DNA from: Lachnospiraceae bacterium AC2029
Lineage (GTDB): Bacteria; Bacillota; Clostridia; Lachnospirales; Lachnospiraceae
Length of the DNA: 64,000 bases
Assembly (NCBI GenBank): GCA_000703065.1
Contig: JNLK01000001.1
Span: 1,944,001-2,008,000 of the forward strand
Direction of reading: 5' to 3'
Below the pieces are notes generated by a model. That model saw only the letters and a program-made list of their open reading frames with translations, was not told the origin of the DNA and did no database searches. Every line of letters starts with the position of its first letter. The stretch's first letter is position 1. Made by a program: the position numbers and the translations under genes. Shown here piece by piece: positions 17,320 to 25,416 of the stretch.

Positions 17320-17369
17320 GGGGACGGTTCTGGATGATCATTAATTCGTGATCATCCAGAACCGTCCCC
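17320..17369. repeat. GGGGACGGTTC palindromic element
   Basis: Perfect 21-bp arms, GGGGACGGTTCTGGATGATCA and its complement, around an 8-nt AT-rich loop. Its GGGAC ends link it to the other REP-like palindromes but the body differs. With the two hairpins that follow it fills most of the 338-bp gap between exporter and response regulator. Confidence 0.8.
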
Positions 17370-17401
17370 ATTCTGTGCGTCCCCTGATTATGCGCGATAC
17401 G

Positions 17402-17485
17402 GCCGGCAAGTGGGCGTGCCTGCACGCACATTTGCCGGTCAACGCGACATCGAGTAGGAGGAGGGGTCCCCTCCTCCTACTCGAT
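17402..17485. repeat. Two adjacent strong hairpins before the response regulator
   Basis: The first (17402-17439) pairs GCCGGCAA with TTGCCGGT around GCGTGC/GCACGC. The second (17449-17485) is a perfect 37-nt palindrome with 18-bp arms beginning ATCGAGTAGGAGG around a single T. Its left arm contains a Shine-Dalgarno-like AGGAGGAGG that would be fully hidden in the folded RNA. Confidence 0.75.
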
Positions 17486-17586
17486 TGTGGCCGGGTCTCC
17501 TGGTAAGCCTTGCAAAATCCGCATGATATGTTTATAGTTGAGAAGGTGGGGATGGAGTGAAGGTCCCGCCTTTGGAAGGAAGAACT

Positions 17587-18210
17587 ATGAAGATCGTGAT
17601 CGTGGATGATGATAAACTGGTGGCGGTTTCTCTGAAAACCATCATAGAGGCCGGAGGAGATACGGAGGTGCTGGCAACCGGGCACAGCGGCGAGGAAGCG
17701 GTGGAGCTGTATCGCACACACCGGCCGGATATCCTTCTGATGGATATCCGTATGGAAGGAATGACAGGTCTGGAAGCGGGAAAGAAGATCCTGGGCGAAG
17801 ACCCCCAGGCGAGGATCCTGTTCCTGACTACATTTAACGACGATGAATATATCCGGACAGCGCTGGCCATCGGAGCCAAGGGCTATATCATAAAGCAGGA
17901 TTTCGACGGGATCCTGCCGGCACTCCGCGCGGTATACGAGGGGCAGTCCGTATTCGGAGATCAGGTGGTGGACCGGATCCCGGAACTGCTGTCTCCTCAG
18001 GAGAAGGAGTTCTCCTTCGAAGCTTACGGCCTGACGGATCAGGAGGCGGAGATCGTGGAATGCGTCGCAGACGGTCTTTCAAATAAGGAGATCGCGGAGA
18101 AACTCTATCTGTCGGAGGGTACGGTGCGGAATTACATCAGTACCATTCTCAGCAAACTGGATCTCCGGGACCGGACGAATCTTGCCATTTTCTACTACAA
18201 GAACAAATAA
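17587..18210 (+). CDS. NarL/LuxR-type response regulator
   Basis: A 207-residue DNA-binding regulator. The receiver domain (1-120) has the acidic pair DDD near residue 7, the phosphorylated aspartate D53 in LLMDIRMEG and a lysine in GYIIKQDF. The C-terminal LuxR HTH (about 145-205) contains LSNKEIAEKLYLSEGTVRNY. It should be activated by the histidine kinase at 18853, which is of the matching NarX/DesK-like class. ATG 17587 starts the receiver domain, and GGAAGGAAG lies just upstream; an earlier in-frame start adds ten residues without homology. The neighbouring exporter is the obvious candidate target. Confidence 0.9.
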   Translation: MKIVIVDDDKLVAVSLKTIIEAGGDTEVLATGHSGEEAVELYRTHRPDILLMDIRMEGMTGLEAGKKILGEDPQARILFLTTFNDDEYIRTALAIGAKGYIIKQDFDGILPALRAVYEGQSVFGDQVVDRIPELLSPQEKEFSFEAYGLTDQEAEIVECVADGLSNKEIAEKLYLSEGTVRNYISTILSKLDLRDRTNLAIFYYKNK

Positions 18211-18244
18211 AAGATTCTTCGGCTGACGCCTCAGAATGACAAGG

Positions 18245-18830
18245 CGATGTCATCCTGAGCGGAGCGAAGGATCTTAGCGCCGCGACAAAGCGATGTCATC
18301 CTGAGCGAAGCGAAGGATCTTAGCGCCGCGACAAAGCGATGTCATCCTGAGCGAAGCGAAGGATCTTAGCACTGCGACAAGGCGATGTCATCCTGAGCGA
18401 AGCGAAGGATCTTAGCACTGCGACAAGGCGATGTCATCCTGAGCGAAGCGAAGGATCTTAGCGCCGCGACAAAGCGATGTCATCCTGAGCGGAGCGAAGG
18501 ATCTTAGCGCCGCGACAAAGCGATGTCATCCTGAGCGGAGCGAAGGATCTTAGCGCCGCGACAAAGCGATGTCATCCTGAGCGGAGCGAAGGATCTTAGC
18601 GCCGCGACAAAGCGATGTCATCCTGAGCGAAGCGAAGGATCTTAGCGCCGCGACAAAGCGATGTCATCCTGAGCGGAGCGAAGGATCTTAGCGCCGCGAC
18701 AAAGCGATGTCATCCTGAGCGAAGCGAAGGATCTTAGCGCCGCGACAAAGCGATGTCATCCTGAGCGAAGCGAAGGATCTTAGCACTGCGACAAGGCGAT
18801 GTCATCCTGAGCGAAGCGAAGGATCTTACA
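18245..18830. repeat. 46-bp tandem repeat, 13 copies
   Basis: Units start at 18245, 18291, 18337 and on at exact 46-bp steps to 18797. Each reads CGATGTCATCCTGAGCGAAG...GGATCTTAGC with a spacer GCCGCGACAAAG or ACTGCGACAAGG. Copies differ mainly at GCGAAGCGAAG versus GGAGCGAAG. Each unit can form an ATCCT/AGGAT hairpin. It fills the whole gap between response regulator and kinase. Confidence 0.95.
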
Positions 18831-18852
18831 ACGAAGGAGAACGGGAACCCCC

Positions 18853-19998
18853 ATGGAACGAGCCATCGACAAGTGCATACTGTATATCGCAGGTCTGTAT
18901 GTACTCTGGCAGTCCTTTGGAGGAATGACGCGGCTGACAGCGGTTTACATGACTCTGGCCGTGGCAGCGGCCGTCCTGTGGCTGATCCCGAAGGACCGGA
19001 GGAAGAAAGAGGTGGTCGATGCGGCAGAGGTGCGACGGATCATCGCCTGTGTACTGATGGACGTGGCATCGGCTCTGGTGATCTTCGAACCGAATCTTCT
19101 GGGAATCCTGCCCCTGCTGGTATATGACCTGATCTACAGCCGGCATCTGATCGGTCTGGGACTTGCTCTGCTCGCCGGGATCAATGTGGTGCTCCGGGGA
19201 GTGATGGAGACCGGGCTCATCTGGTTCACGGCAGTGGCCATACTCCTGGCGGTCTGGCTCTGCTACAAGACGATCCGGCTTGCGGAACGGGAGAAGCAGA
19301 TCCTGCAGTTGCGGGACGATGATGAGGAACAGCGGCAGAAGCTGAACCGCCAGAATGAACAGCTTCTGGAGGCCAGGGACACCGAGGTCGTTACGGCACA
19401 GATGGCAGAACGGAACCGTATCGCAAGGGAGATCCATGATAATGTGGGACACACTCTGTCCCGGGCGCTTCTGCAGGTGGGAGCGCTGCTTGCGATCCAC
19501 AAGGAGGAGCCTGTACACACGGAGCTGACCGGAGTCCGGGAGACCCTGGACAGCGCCATGAACAGCATCCGTTCCAGTGTGCATGACCTGCATGATTCCT
19601 CCGTGGATCTGGAGGGAACGGTCCGTCAGATGACAGACCCTCTGAAGGAGGAGTTCCAGGTGACGGTAGATATCGATGCATCCCAGGATATGCCGCGGGA
19701 TGTAAAGTACGGACTGATCGGGATCCTGCGGGAGACCATTTCGAATATCCTGCGCCACAGCAGGAACGATACGGTACAGATCAGCATCCTGGAGCATCCG
19801 GGATTCTATCAGCTGGTGGTACATGATTACCTGTCGGCGGAGGGAAAGCGTCGCAGCAATCCCGTGGCCGGGAAGGAATCCGGCACTCCGGGGATCGGCC
19901 TTACGAATATCGAAAGCCGGGCCCGCGCCCTGGGCGGAACGGTGCGGATCTCCCAGGAGAACGGGTATCGTGTATTTGTGAGTGTGCCGAAGGCGTGA
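18853..19998 (+). CDS. Sensor histidine kinase (HisKA_3 class)
   Basis: A 381-residue membrane kinase. About five to six short helices fill residues 8-140 with almost no outer loop, so it probably senses within the membrane. A coiled coil (about 143-180) leads to the phosphoacceptor H195 in REIHDNVGHTLSRAL. The HATPase domain has the N box RETISNILRHS and the G box GTPGIGLTNIESRA. This is the usual partner class for NarL-type regulators such as the one at 17587. The ATG at 18853 follows GAAGGAGAACGGG. The 13-copy repeat immediately upstream means any cotranscript would carry about 590 nt of repeated hairpins between the two genes. Confidence 0.9.
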   Translation: MERAIDKCILYIAGLYVLWQSFGGMTRLTAVYMTLAVAAAVLWLIPKDRRKKEVVDAAEVRRIIACVLMDVASALVIFEPNLLGILPLLVYDLIYSRHLIGLGLALLAGINVVLRGVMETGLIWFTAVAILLAVWLCYKTIRLAEREKQILQLRDDDEEQRQKLNRQNEQLLEARDTEVVTAQMAERNRIAREIHDNVGHTLSRALLQVGALLAIHKEEPVHTELTGVRETLDSAMNSIRSSVHDLHDSSVDLEGTVRQMTDPLKEEFQVTVDIDASQDMPRDVKYGLIGILRETISNILRHSRNDTVQISILEHPGFYQLVVHDYLSAEGKRRSNPVAGKESGTPGIGLTNIESRARALGGTVRISQENGYRVFVSVPKA

Positions 19999-20074
19999 GG
20001 GGAGTTAGAACGACCAGGGTGCAAAATACCTTTTCTCCGGGCATTTAGTATCAATTTCGTTTTAGTATCAATAT

Positions 20075-20116
20075 GAGAGACCGAGTACGAAATTTTGGAC
20101 TCGGTCTCTCGTTTTG
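20075..20116 (+). terminator. Terminator after the histidine kinase
   Basis: A perfect 12-bp stem, GAGAGACCGAGT with ACTCGGTCTCTC, a 12-nt loop, then GTTTTG. It insulates the two-component system from the WYL/CRISPR region. Confidence 0.8.
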
Positions 20117-20127
20117 TCGTAAATATA

Positions 20128-20156
20128 CTGCAATTAATCTATTGATGTGATACAAT
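20128..20156 (+). promoter_or_regulatory. Possible promoter of the WYL regulator
   Basis: CTGCAA (20128-20133), 17 nt, TACAAT (20151-20156), about 50 nt ahead of the start codon. The -10 is good, the -35 weak. Confidence 0.45.
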
Positions 20157-20206
20157 ATTAATGTCGATTGTGTTGGGTGTTATATCGATTCTTTTGGGGG
20201 AATTCC

Positions 20207-21196
20207 ATGAATGATTATATAGTTGACAGCAGAGCGAGAGTGATCCTGCTGGCTAAGTTATTATACGAAAAAACAGATGAATCCCGGGGACTGACGGCGG
20301 ATCAGATCATTGAAGAATTGCAGAAACAGGGGATGAAGTCGGAACGCAAGACTCTGTATAAAGATATTGAGTGCTTGATCCAACTGGGGCATGATATCGT
20401 GAGATACAGACGGGGAAAGGAAGTCCTATACCATATAGGGGCGCGCCAATTTGAGATTGCTGAGCTTCGGATATTGATTGATTCCGTTCAGGCGTCACAT
20501 TTCCTTACAGCGGGAAAGACAAAGAAGCTGATAAAAAAACTGGAAAGGGTTGCGAGCGTCAGCGATGCAAAGAATCTTGAGAACAACGTTTATATCAGCG
20601 GGCAAAGGAAGGCAGCAAACGAAAGCATTTATTACTCTGTGAATGACCTTCATACAGCGATCGTGAATGATTGCAAGGTTTCTTTTCAGTATTTCCAATG
20701 GGATGTGAACAAGAAGGCAAAGCTGCGTCATGATGGAAAGGCATACGAGGTAAGCCCGTGGGCGATGTTGTTCGATCACGAGAACTATTACCTTGTGGCA
20801 TATGATTCTGATGTTGGACAGATGAAGCATTATCGGGTTGATAAGATGAAGAATCTGAGTGTTTTGGAGGAACAACGTTCGGGAAAAGAGGTGTTTGATC
20901 AGTACGACATGAGTACATTTACCCAGAGTATTTTTGGAATGTTCAACGGACAGGTGGAACATGTCAGATTGCGTGTAAGGAATGATCTGGCGGGAGTTAT
21001 GATAGACCGCTTTGGAAAAGAGATTGAGATCAGTGACGAACATAACGAGACATTTATCTTTGAGACAGATGTCAGAGTGAGTGACCAGTTTTTGGGATGG
21101 GTTATAGCTATCGGAGACGGCGTCGAGATTCTGTCACCGGAGTCAGTAAGAAATCAGTTAAGAGCTATTGGGAACCGACTGAAAAAACAATATTAA
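20207..21196 (+). CDS. WYL-domain transcriptional regulator
   Basis: A 329-residue regulator with an N-terminal winged HTH (about 8-70; LTADQIIEELQKQGMKSERKT region), a WYL domain (about 145-225, with the YEVSPWAMLFDHENYYLVAY core) and a C-terminal WCX-like segment. WYL proteins bind nucleic-acid or nucleotide ligands and some control CRISPR-Cas or defence genes. Its stop codon touches the terminator shared with the tracrRNA, and cas9 begins 145 nt downstream on the same strand, so a role in controlling this CRISPR locus is a reasonable inference. ATG 20207 follows TTGGGGGAATTCC. It is the first gene here with the AT-richer composition of the cas block. Confidence 0.85.
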   Translation: MNDYIVDSRARVILLAKLLYEKTDESRGLTADQIIEELQKQGMKSERKTLYKDIECLIQLGHDIVRYRRGKEVLYHIGARQFEIAELRILIDSVQASHFLTAGKTKKLIKKLERVASVSDAKNLENNVYISGQRKAANESIYYSVNDLHTAIVNDCKVSFQYFQWDVNKKAKLRHDGKAYEVSPWAMLFDHENYYLVAYDSDVGQMKHYRVDKMKNLSVLEEQRSGKEVFDQYDMSTFTQSIFGMFNGQVEHVRLRVRNDLAGVMIDRFGKEIEISDEHNETFIFETDVRVSDQFLGWVIAIGDGVEILSPESVRNQLRAIGNRLKKQY

Positions 21197-21219
21197 AAAA
21201 AGTCCCGAAGGACTTTTTT
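21195..21219. terminator. Bidirectional terminator shared by WYL gene and tracrRNA
   Basis: AAAAAAGTCC, a CGAA-type loop and GGACTTTTTT: a stem with A and T runs that act as a U-tract on either strand. It begins in the WYL stop codon on plus and forms the 3' end of the tracrRNA on minus. Confidence 0.9.
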
Positions 21220-21304
21220 AAGCACCAATGTGCGGCCGGTAAACCGGCGATTTCGAAAAATCTTTATTTGAACTCGTAGTGTGAATCCAGAGGGCTCCAG
21301 ATTC
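21196..21304 (-). ncRNA. tracrRNA of the type II-A system
   Basis: Transcribed opposite to cas9. From its 5' end comes an anti-repeat (complement of about 21270-21297) that pairs with the array repeat in two helices around the usual bulge: the repeat GTTTGA and AGTGTGAATCC regions match, with GAG opposite a mismatched segment. Three stems follow (GATTT/AAATC, CCGG/CCGG, GCAC/GTGC) and then the U-tract terminator. This layout (anti-repeat, nexus-like stem, 3' hairpins) is that of Cas9 guide scaffolds. The ends are predicted: the 5' end from the promoter, the 3' end from the terminator. Length is about 109 nt. Confidence 0.9.
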
Positions 21305-21310
21305 ACTTGT

Positions 21311-21339
21311 AGGATACCAAGACGGAGGAGGTTTGTCAA
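21311..21339 (-). promoter_or_regulatory. tracrRNA promoter inside the cas9 translation-start region
   Basis: On the minus strand a perfect TTGACA (complement of 21334-21339), 17 nt, then TATCCT (complement of 21311-21316). The -35 lies directly before the cas9 ATG and the spacer covers the cas9 GGAGGAGG ribosome site. Confidence 0.7.
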
Positions 21340-21341
21340 GC

Positions 21342-24300
21342 ATGAAAAAAGTTGGAGAGTATTATTTGGGACTGGATATCGGTACAGATTCTGTGGGATA
21401 CGCAACGACAGATCAGAGATACAATTTGCTTAAATACAAAGGGAAACCAATGTGGGGGTCTCATCTTTTTGATGCTGCTAATCAGTGTGCTGACCGCAGG
21501 GGGTTCCGTACTGCTCGCAGAAGACTTGATCGTCGCCAGCAGCGAGTTCAGCTTGTTGATGAAATCTTTGCGCCGGAAGTGTCAAAGGTGGATCCGAAAT
21601 TCTATACGAGAAGAAAGGCGAGTGCACTGTATGGAAAGGATCGACCGGATCTTACAGATGCAAATTCATGCTTTAACGATAAGGGGTATACGGATAAGGA
21701 GTATCACGAGGAGTACCCCACGATCCATCACCTGATCGTTGATCTGATGAAGAATACGGAGAAGAAGTTTGATATTCGGTTGATCAATATAGCTGTGGAC
21801 TGGCTTGTCGCACACAGAGGGCATTTTCTCAGTGATGTAGGGACAAATAATATTGACCGTGTATTGGAGTTTGATTCCATTTATGAAGAGTTTATTTCGT
21901 ATTTCGATGGTGAAGGATTTGAACGGCCCTGGGACTCCGTCGACGCCGGTAAATTTGGAGAGGTTCTGAAAGAAAAAGGAGTGAACCGCAAGAAGCTTGC
22001 CTTAAAGGATTTGCTCTATGGCGGAACGATTCCGAGTGATGAGGATTACTTTATTGACAGGAAAGAACTGGTCAATTTCCTGGCAGGCGGTAAGGTTCAT
22101 TGCAATAAACTCTTTCGGGGTTATGAATCTGAAGACGATATAACGATGACGATCAGCGATGACATGGAGATCCTTCTTCCTCAACTGGGTGATTATGCAA
22201 CCATAGTTGGAAAGATGGCAGCTATGTATGATTGGAGTGTCCTTTCGGATATCCTGTCTTCACATGCATTCATTTCCGAGGCGAAGGTAAAGGTTTATGA
22301 ACAGCACGGGGAAGACCTCCGGCGTTTGAAGGCATTTGTAAAAGAATACTACCCAAGAAAAAAATATAATGAAATATTCAGGGAATCCGGAAAAGACTGC
22401 ACGAATTATACGGCATATTCATATAATCTGAAATCAGTTGGGAACGGAGCGGAGCTTCCGAAGGGAAAAGCAACAAGAGAGGATTTCCTTAAATATTTGA
22501 AGCAGGCGCTTGATTTGGATAAAATCACTTGTCGGACGGAAGAGGATCAACAATTTGTGGATGAGTTGAAGGAACGGATCGCAGAAGGATCGTTCCTTCC
22601 GAAACAGGTCAACTCTGATAACAGGGTAATCCCCTATCAGCTATATTATGCTGAATTACAAAAGATCCTTGATAATGCGTCACGCCATTATGATTTTCTT
22701 AATGCCAAGGATGGAGATGGGTATGTTGCGAAGGAAAAACTCTTATCTGTATTTAAGTTCAAGATCCCTTATTATGTGGGACCGTTGAAGAAAGAGGATG
22801 ATAGTCCGTATGCATGGATCGTAAAGAAGGCAGACGGCCCTGTGCGTCCGTGGAATTTTGAGGAAAAGGTGGACCTGGATAAGAGTGAGAGTGCGTTCAT
22901 TGATCGCATGACGAATAGCTGTTCTTATATTCCGGGAGAGAATGTACTGCCGAAGAATTCTCTTTTATATACCAAGTATATGGTGTTGAACGAGATCAAT
23001 AACATAAAGGTAAATGGGGTAGCTATCACTGTAGAGGCTAAACAGGAAATATATGAGGAAGTATTCTGTAAAAACAGAAAAGTGACTCCGAAGATGATCA
23101 AGGGCAGGCTTGTTACGAGTGGGTGTATTCAAAAGGAAGATGAGATCAGCGGAATTGATGTTCAGGTTAATGCATCTATGAAATCCAGATATGATTTCAG
23201 AAAACTTCTTTCAGAAAAGAAACTTACAGAGGATGATGTTGAAGGGATCATTGCCCGCAGTACATACACTGAGGATCGGTACAGATACAAGAAATGGCTT
23301 AAGGAGAATTATCCGCAATTCGATGAGAAGGAGCTCAGAGATGTTGCGAAACTGAGATATACAGATTTTGGAAGGCTTTCAAGGTATTTTCTTTCCGGCC
23401 TTCAGGGTGCGTCCAAGGAAACAGGGGAAGTGGGAACGATCATGCACTTCCTTTGGAATACCAATGAGAATCTGATGCAGCTTCTCTCGGATCGTTACAC
23501 ATTTGTCGATGAAATTGAAAAACTGCGAAATGCTTATTATGCAGAACATAAAATGGGTATCAATGAGCAGATGGAGAATCTTGGAATATCCAATGCAGTG
23601 AAGAGACCTGTTACAAGAACGTTGGCTGTGGTTGATGATGTAGTATCAACCATTGGGCATGCTCCGGCAAAGATATTTGTGGAAATGGCCAGAGGTGAGG
23701 ATGAGAAGAAACAGCGGTCAGTCACAAGAAAGGATCAGATCCTGAATTATTACAGGGATGTGGAAGAAGATACCCGACTTTTGGAAAAGCAGTTGGAAGA
23801 TATGGGCGATACGGCTAATAATCGTCTTCAAAGTGATGCGCTCTTTTTGTATTACATGCAGTTGGGAAAATGTATGTACAGTGGGGAACCGATCGATCTG
23901 GCGTTGATAAAGACCGATAAATACAACATAGACCATATCTATCCGCAGAGTCTCGTAAAGGATGACAGTATTCTAAATAATCGGGTGCTTGTTCTTTCGA
24001 AGATCAATGGTGACAAGAAGGATGTATATCCGATTGATAAGGACATTCGTGTAAAAATGCAGCCCTTCTGGAAACATTTGTGTGATGCAAAGCTGATAAC
24101 GAAGGAGAAGTATGATCGGCTTACACGAGGGTCAAATTTTACTGATGAAGAAAAAATGGGATTTATTAATCGCCAGCTTGTTGAGACTCGCCAATCCATG
24201 AAAGCAGTTACTCAGATTCTGCATAATCTGTATCCGGAATCGGAAATCATATATGTAAAAGCAAGGCTTGCTTCTGATTTTAAAAAGGTATTTGATCTTG

Positions 24301-25415
24301 CGCCGAAATCAAGAATTATCAATGATCTTCATCATGCTAAGGACGCGTACCTGAACGTTGTAGCGGGAAATGTCTACCATGAAAAGTTTACAAAAAGATG
24401 GTTCAAGATTACGGATGAATACAGCATGAAGACGAAAGTGATCTTCTCTAAAGACCTGGTACGCAACGGAAAAACTATTTGGGATCATGAGCATGACTTG
24501 CAGACGGTCAGGAAAAGCTATGCATGGAATGATATTCATTTGACTCGTTACGCTTACTGTCAAAAAGGCGGTTTATTTGATCAGATGCCTGTCAAGAAAG
24601 GTAAAGGGCAGGTTTCGTTGAAGGATGGAATGAATATTGACATGTATGGCGGATACAATAAACCGACAGCCAGCTTTTTCACGATTGCAAAGTATCTTAA
24701 GGGCGGAAAGAAGGAAGTATCGTTTGTGCCGGTAGATTTAATGGCAGGTGAGCGATTCTTAAAGGATGAGGAGTTTGCGCGTGAATACGTTAAGAAGACA
24801 TTGCAGGAAATCAACACTAAAAAAATTGATAATGTCGAGTTTCCGTGCAAAAATCGGGTTGTGAGGATAAAATCCACGTTATTGATTGACAATGTAAGAG
24901 TTTGGGTAAATGGAAAATCGAATGGCGGGAAGATAATACTTCTTACATCGGCGGAAAGCGCTTATTTCGATCGTGAGACAACAATTTATATTGGGAAAAT
25001 AGAAAAGTATGCTGAAAAGAAAAAATTGAATCGAAATCTCAGGCATGATGAACAATACGATGGATTATCTTGCAAAAACAATATTCGATTATACAACATG
25101 ATTGTTGATAAACTGAGGAAACCACCGTTTTCTGATATGCCTGGAAATCAGGCCCAAACTTTGGAAGATGGAAAATTTCTATTTGAAAAATGTGAATTTG
25201 ATATTCAGATTCAGACCCTTCTTAACTGTCTCAATCTATTGAAGTCCGGTCGCGCTGGTGGATGCGATCTTAAGGCAGTAGGAGGAAAAAATTCCAGTGG
25301 AGCGATGACATTGGGAGCAAACGTGTCCTCGGGAAAATACAAAAGAATCAGTATTGTCAATTATTCTCCGGCGGGCCTACATGTTTCCACATCCGATAAT
25401 ATTTTGGAGATGTAA
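21342..25415 (+). CDS. cas9: CRISPR-associated endonuclease Cas9 (type II-A)
   Basis: A 1357-residue RNA-guided double-strand DNA nuclease. RuvC-I has D12 in YYLGLDIGTDSVGYA; the arginine-rich bridge helix follows (RRGFRTARRRLDRR). The helical recognition lobe spans about 95-765. RuvC-II has E781 in IFVEMARGED. HNH has D864-H865 in YNIDHIYPQS with NNRVLV after it. RuvC-III has HHAKDAYLN with H998 and D1001. The rest is the PAM-interacting region. All catalytic residues are present and there are no frame breaks. ATG 21342 fits GGAGGAGG at 21324 with 10-nt spacing; a TTG three codons earlier is too close. cas1 starts 1 nt after the stop. No plus-strand promoter was clear in the short upstream gap. 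Confidence 0.98.
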   Translation: MKKVGEYYLGLDIGTDSVGYATTDQRYNLLKYKGKPMWGSHLFDAANQCADRRGFRTARRRLDRRQQRVQLVDEIFAPEVSKVDPKFYTRRKASALYGKDRPDLTDANSCFNDKGYTDKEYHEEYPTIHHLIVDLMKNTEKKFDIRLINIAVDWLVAHRGHFLSDVGTNNIDRVLEFDSIYEEFISYFDGEGFERPWDSVDAGKFGEVLKEKGVNRKKLALKDLLYGGTIPSDEDYFIDRKELVNFLAGGKVHCNKLFRGYESEDDITMTISDDMEILLPQLGDYATIVGKMAAMYDWSVLSDILSSHAFISEAKVKVYEQHGEDLRRLKAFVKEYYPRKKYNEIFRESGKDCTNYTAYSYNLKSVGNGAELPKGKATREDFLKYLKQALDLDKITCRTEEDQQFVDELKERIAEGSFLPKQVNSDNRVIPYQLYYAELQKILDNASRHYDFLNAKDGDGYVAKEKLLSVFKFKIPYYVGPLKKEDDSPYAWIVKKADGPVRPWNFEEKVDLDKSESAFIDRMTNSCSYIPGENVLPKNSLLYTKYMVLNEINNIKVNGVAITVEAKQEIYEEVFCKNRKVTPKMIKGRLVTSGCIQKEDEISGIDVQVNASMKSRYDFRKLLSEKKLTEDDVEGIIARSTYTEDRYRYKKWLKENYPQFDEKELRDVAKLRYTDFGRLSRYFLSGLQGASKETGEVGTIMHFLWNTNENLMQLLSDRYTFVDEIEKLRNAYYAEHKMGINEQMENLGISNAVKRPVTRTLAVVDDVVSTIGHAPAKIFVEMARGEDEKKQRSVTRKDQILNYYRDVEEDTRLLEKQLEDMGDTANNRLQSDALFLYYMQLGKCMYSGEPIDLALIKTDKYNIDHIYPQSLVKDDSILNNRVLVLSKINGDKKDVYPIDKDIRVKMQPFWKHLCDAKLITKEKYDRLTRGSNFTDEEKMGFINRQLVETRQSMKAVTQILHNLYPESEIIYVKARLASDFKKVFDLAPKSRIINDLHHAKDAYLNVVAGNVYHEKFTKRWFKITDEYSMKTKVIFSKDLVRNGKTIWDHEHDLQTVRKSYAWNDIHLTRYAYCQKGGLFDQMPVKKGKGQVSLKDGMNIDMYGGYNKPTASFFTIAKYLKGGKKEVSFVPVDLMAGERFLKDEEFAREYVKKTLQEINTKKIDNVEFPCKNRVVRIKSTLLIDNVRVWVNGKSNGGKIILLTSAESAYFDRETTIYIGKIEKYAEKKKLNRNLRHDEQYDGLSCKNNIRLYNMIVDKLRKPPFSDMPGNQAQTLEDGKFLFEKCEFDIQIQTLLNCLNLLKSGRAGGCDLKAVGGKNSSGAMTLGANVSSGKYKRISIVNYSPAGLHVSTSDNILEM

Positions 25416-25416
25416 A

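Noticed and set aside
18211-18852. 46-bp repeats as a second CRISPR array
   Set aside because: There are no unique spacers: units are contiguous and nearly identical, so this is a tandem repeat.
21272-21300. Stand-alone CRISPR repeat before cas9
   Set aside because: It is a degenerate repeat by sequence but on the minus strand is followed by tracrRNA stems and a terminator, so it is the anti-repeat and not an orphan repeat or second array.
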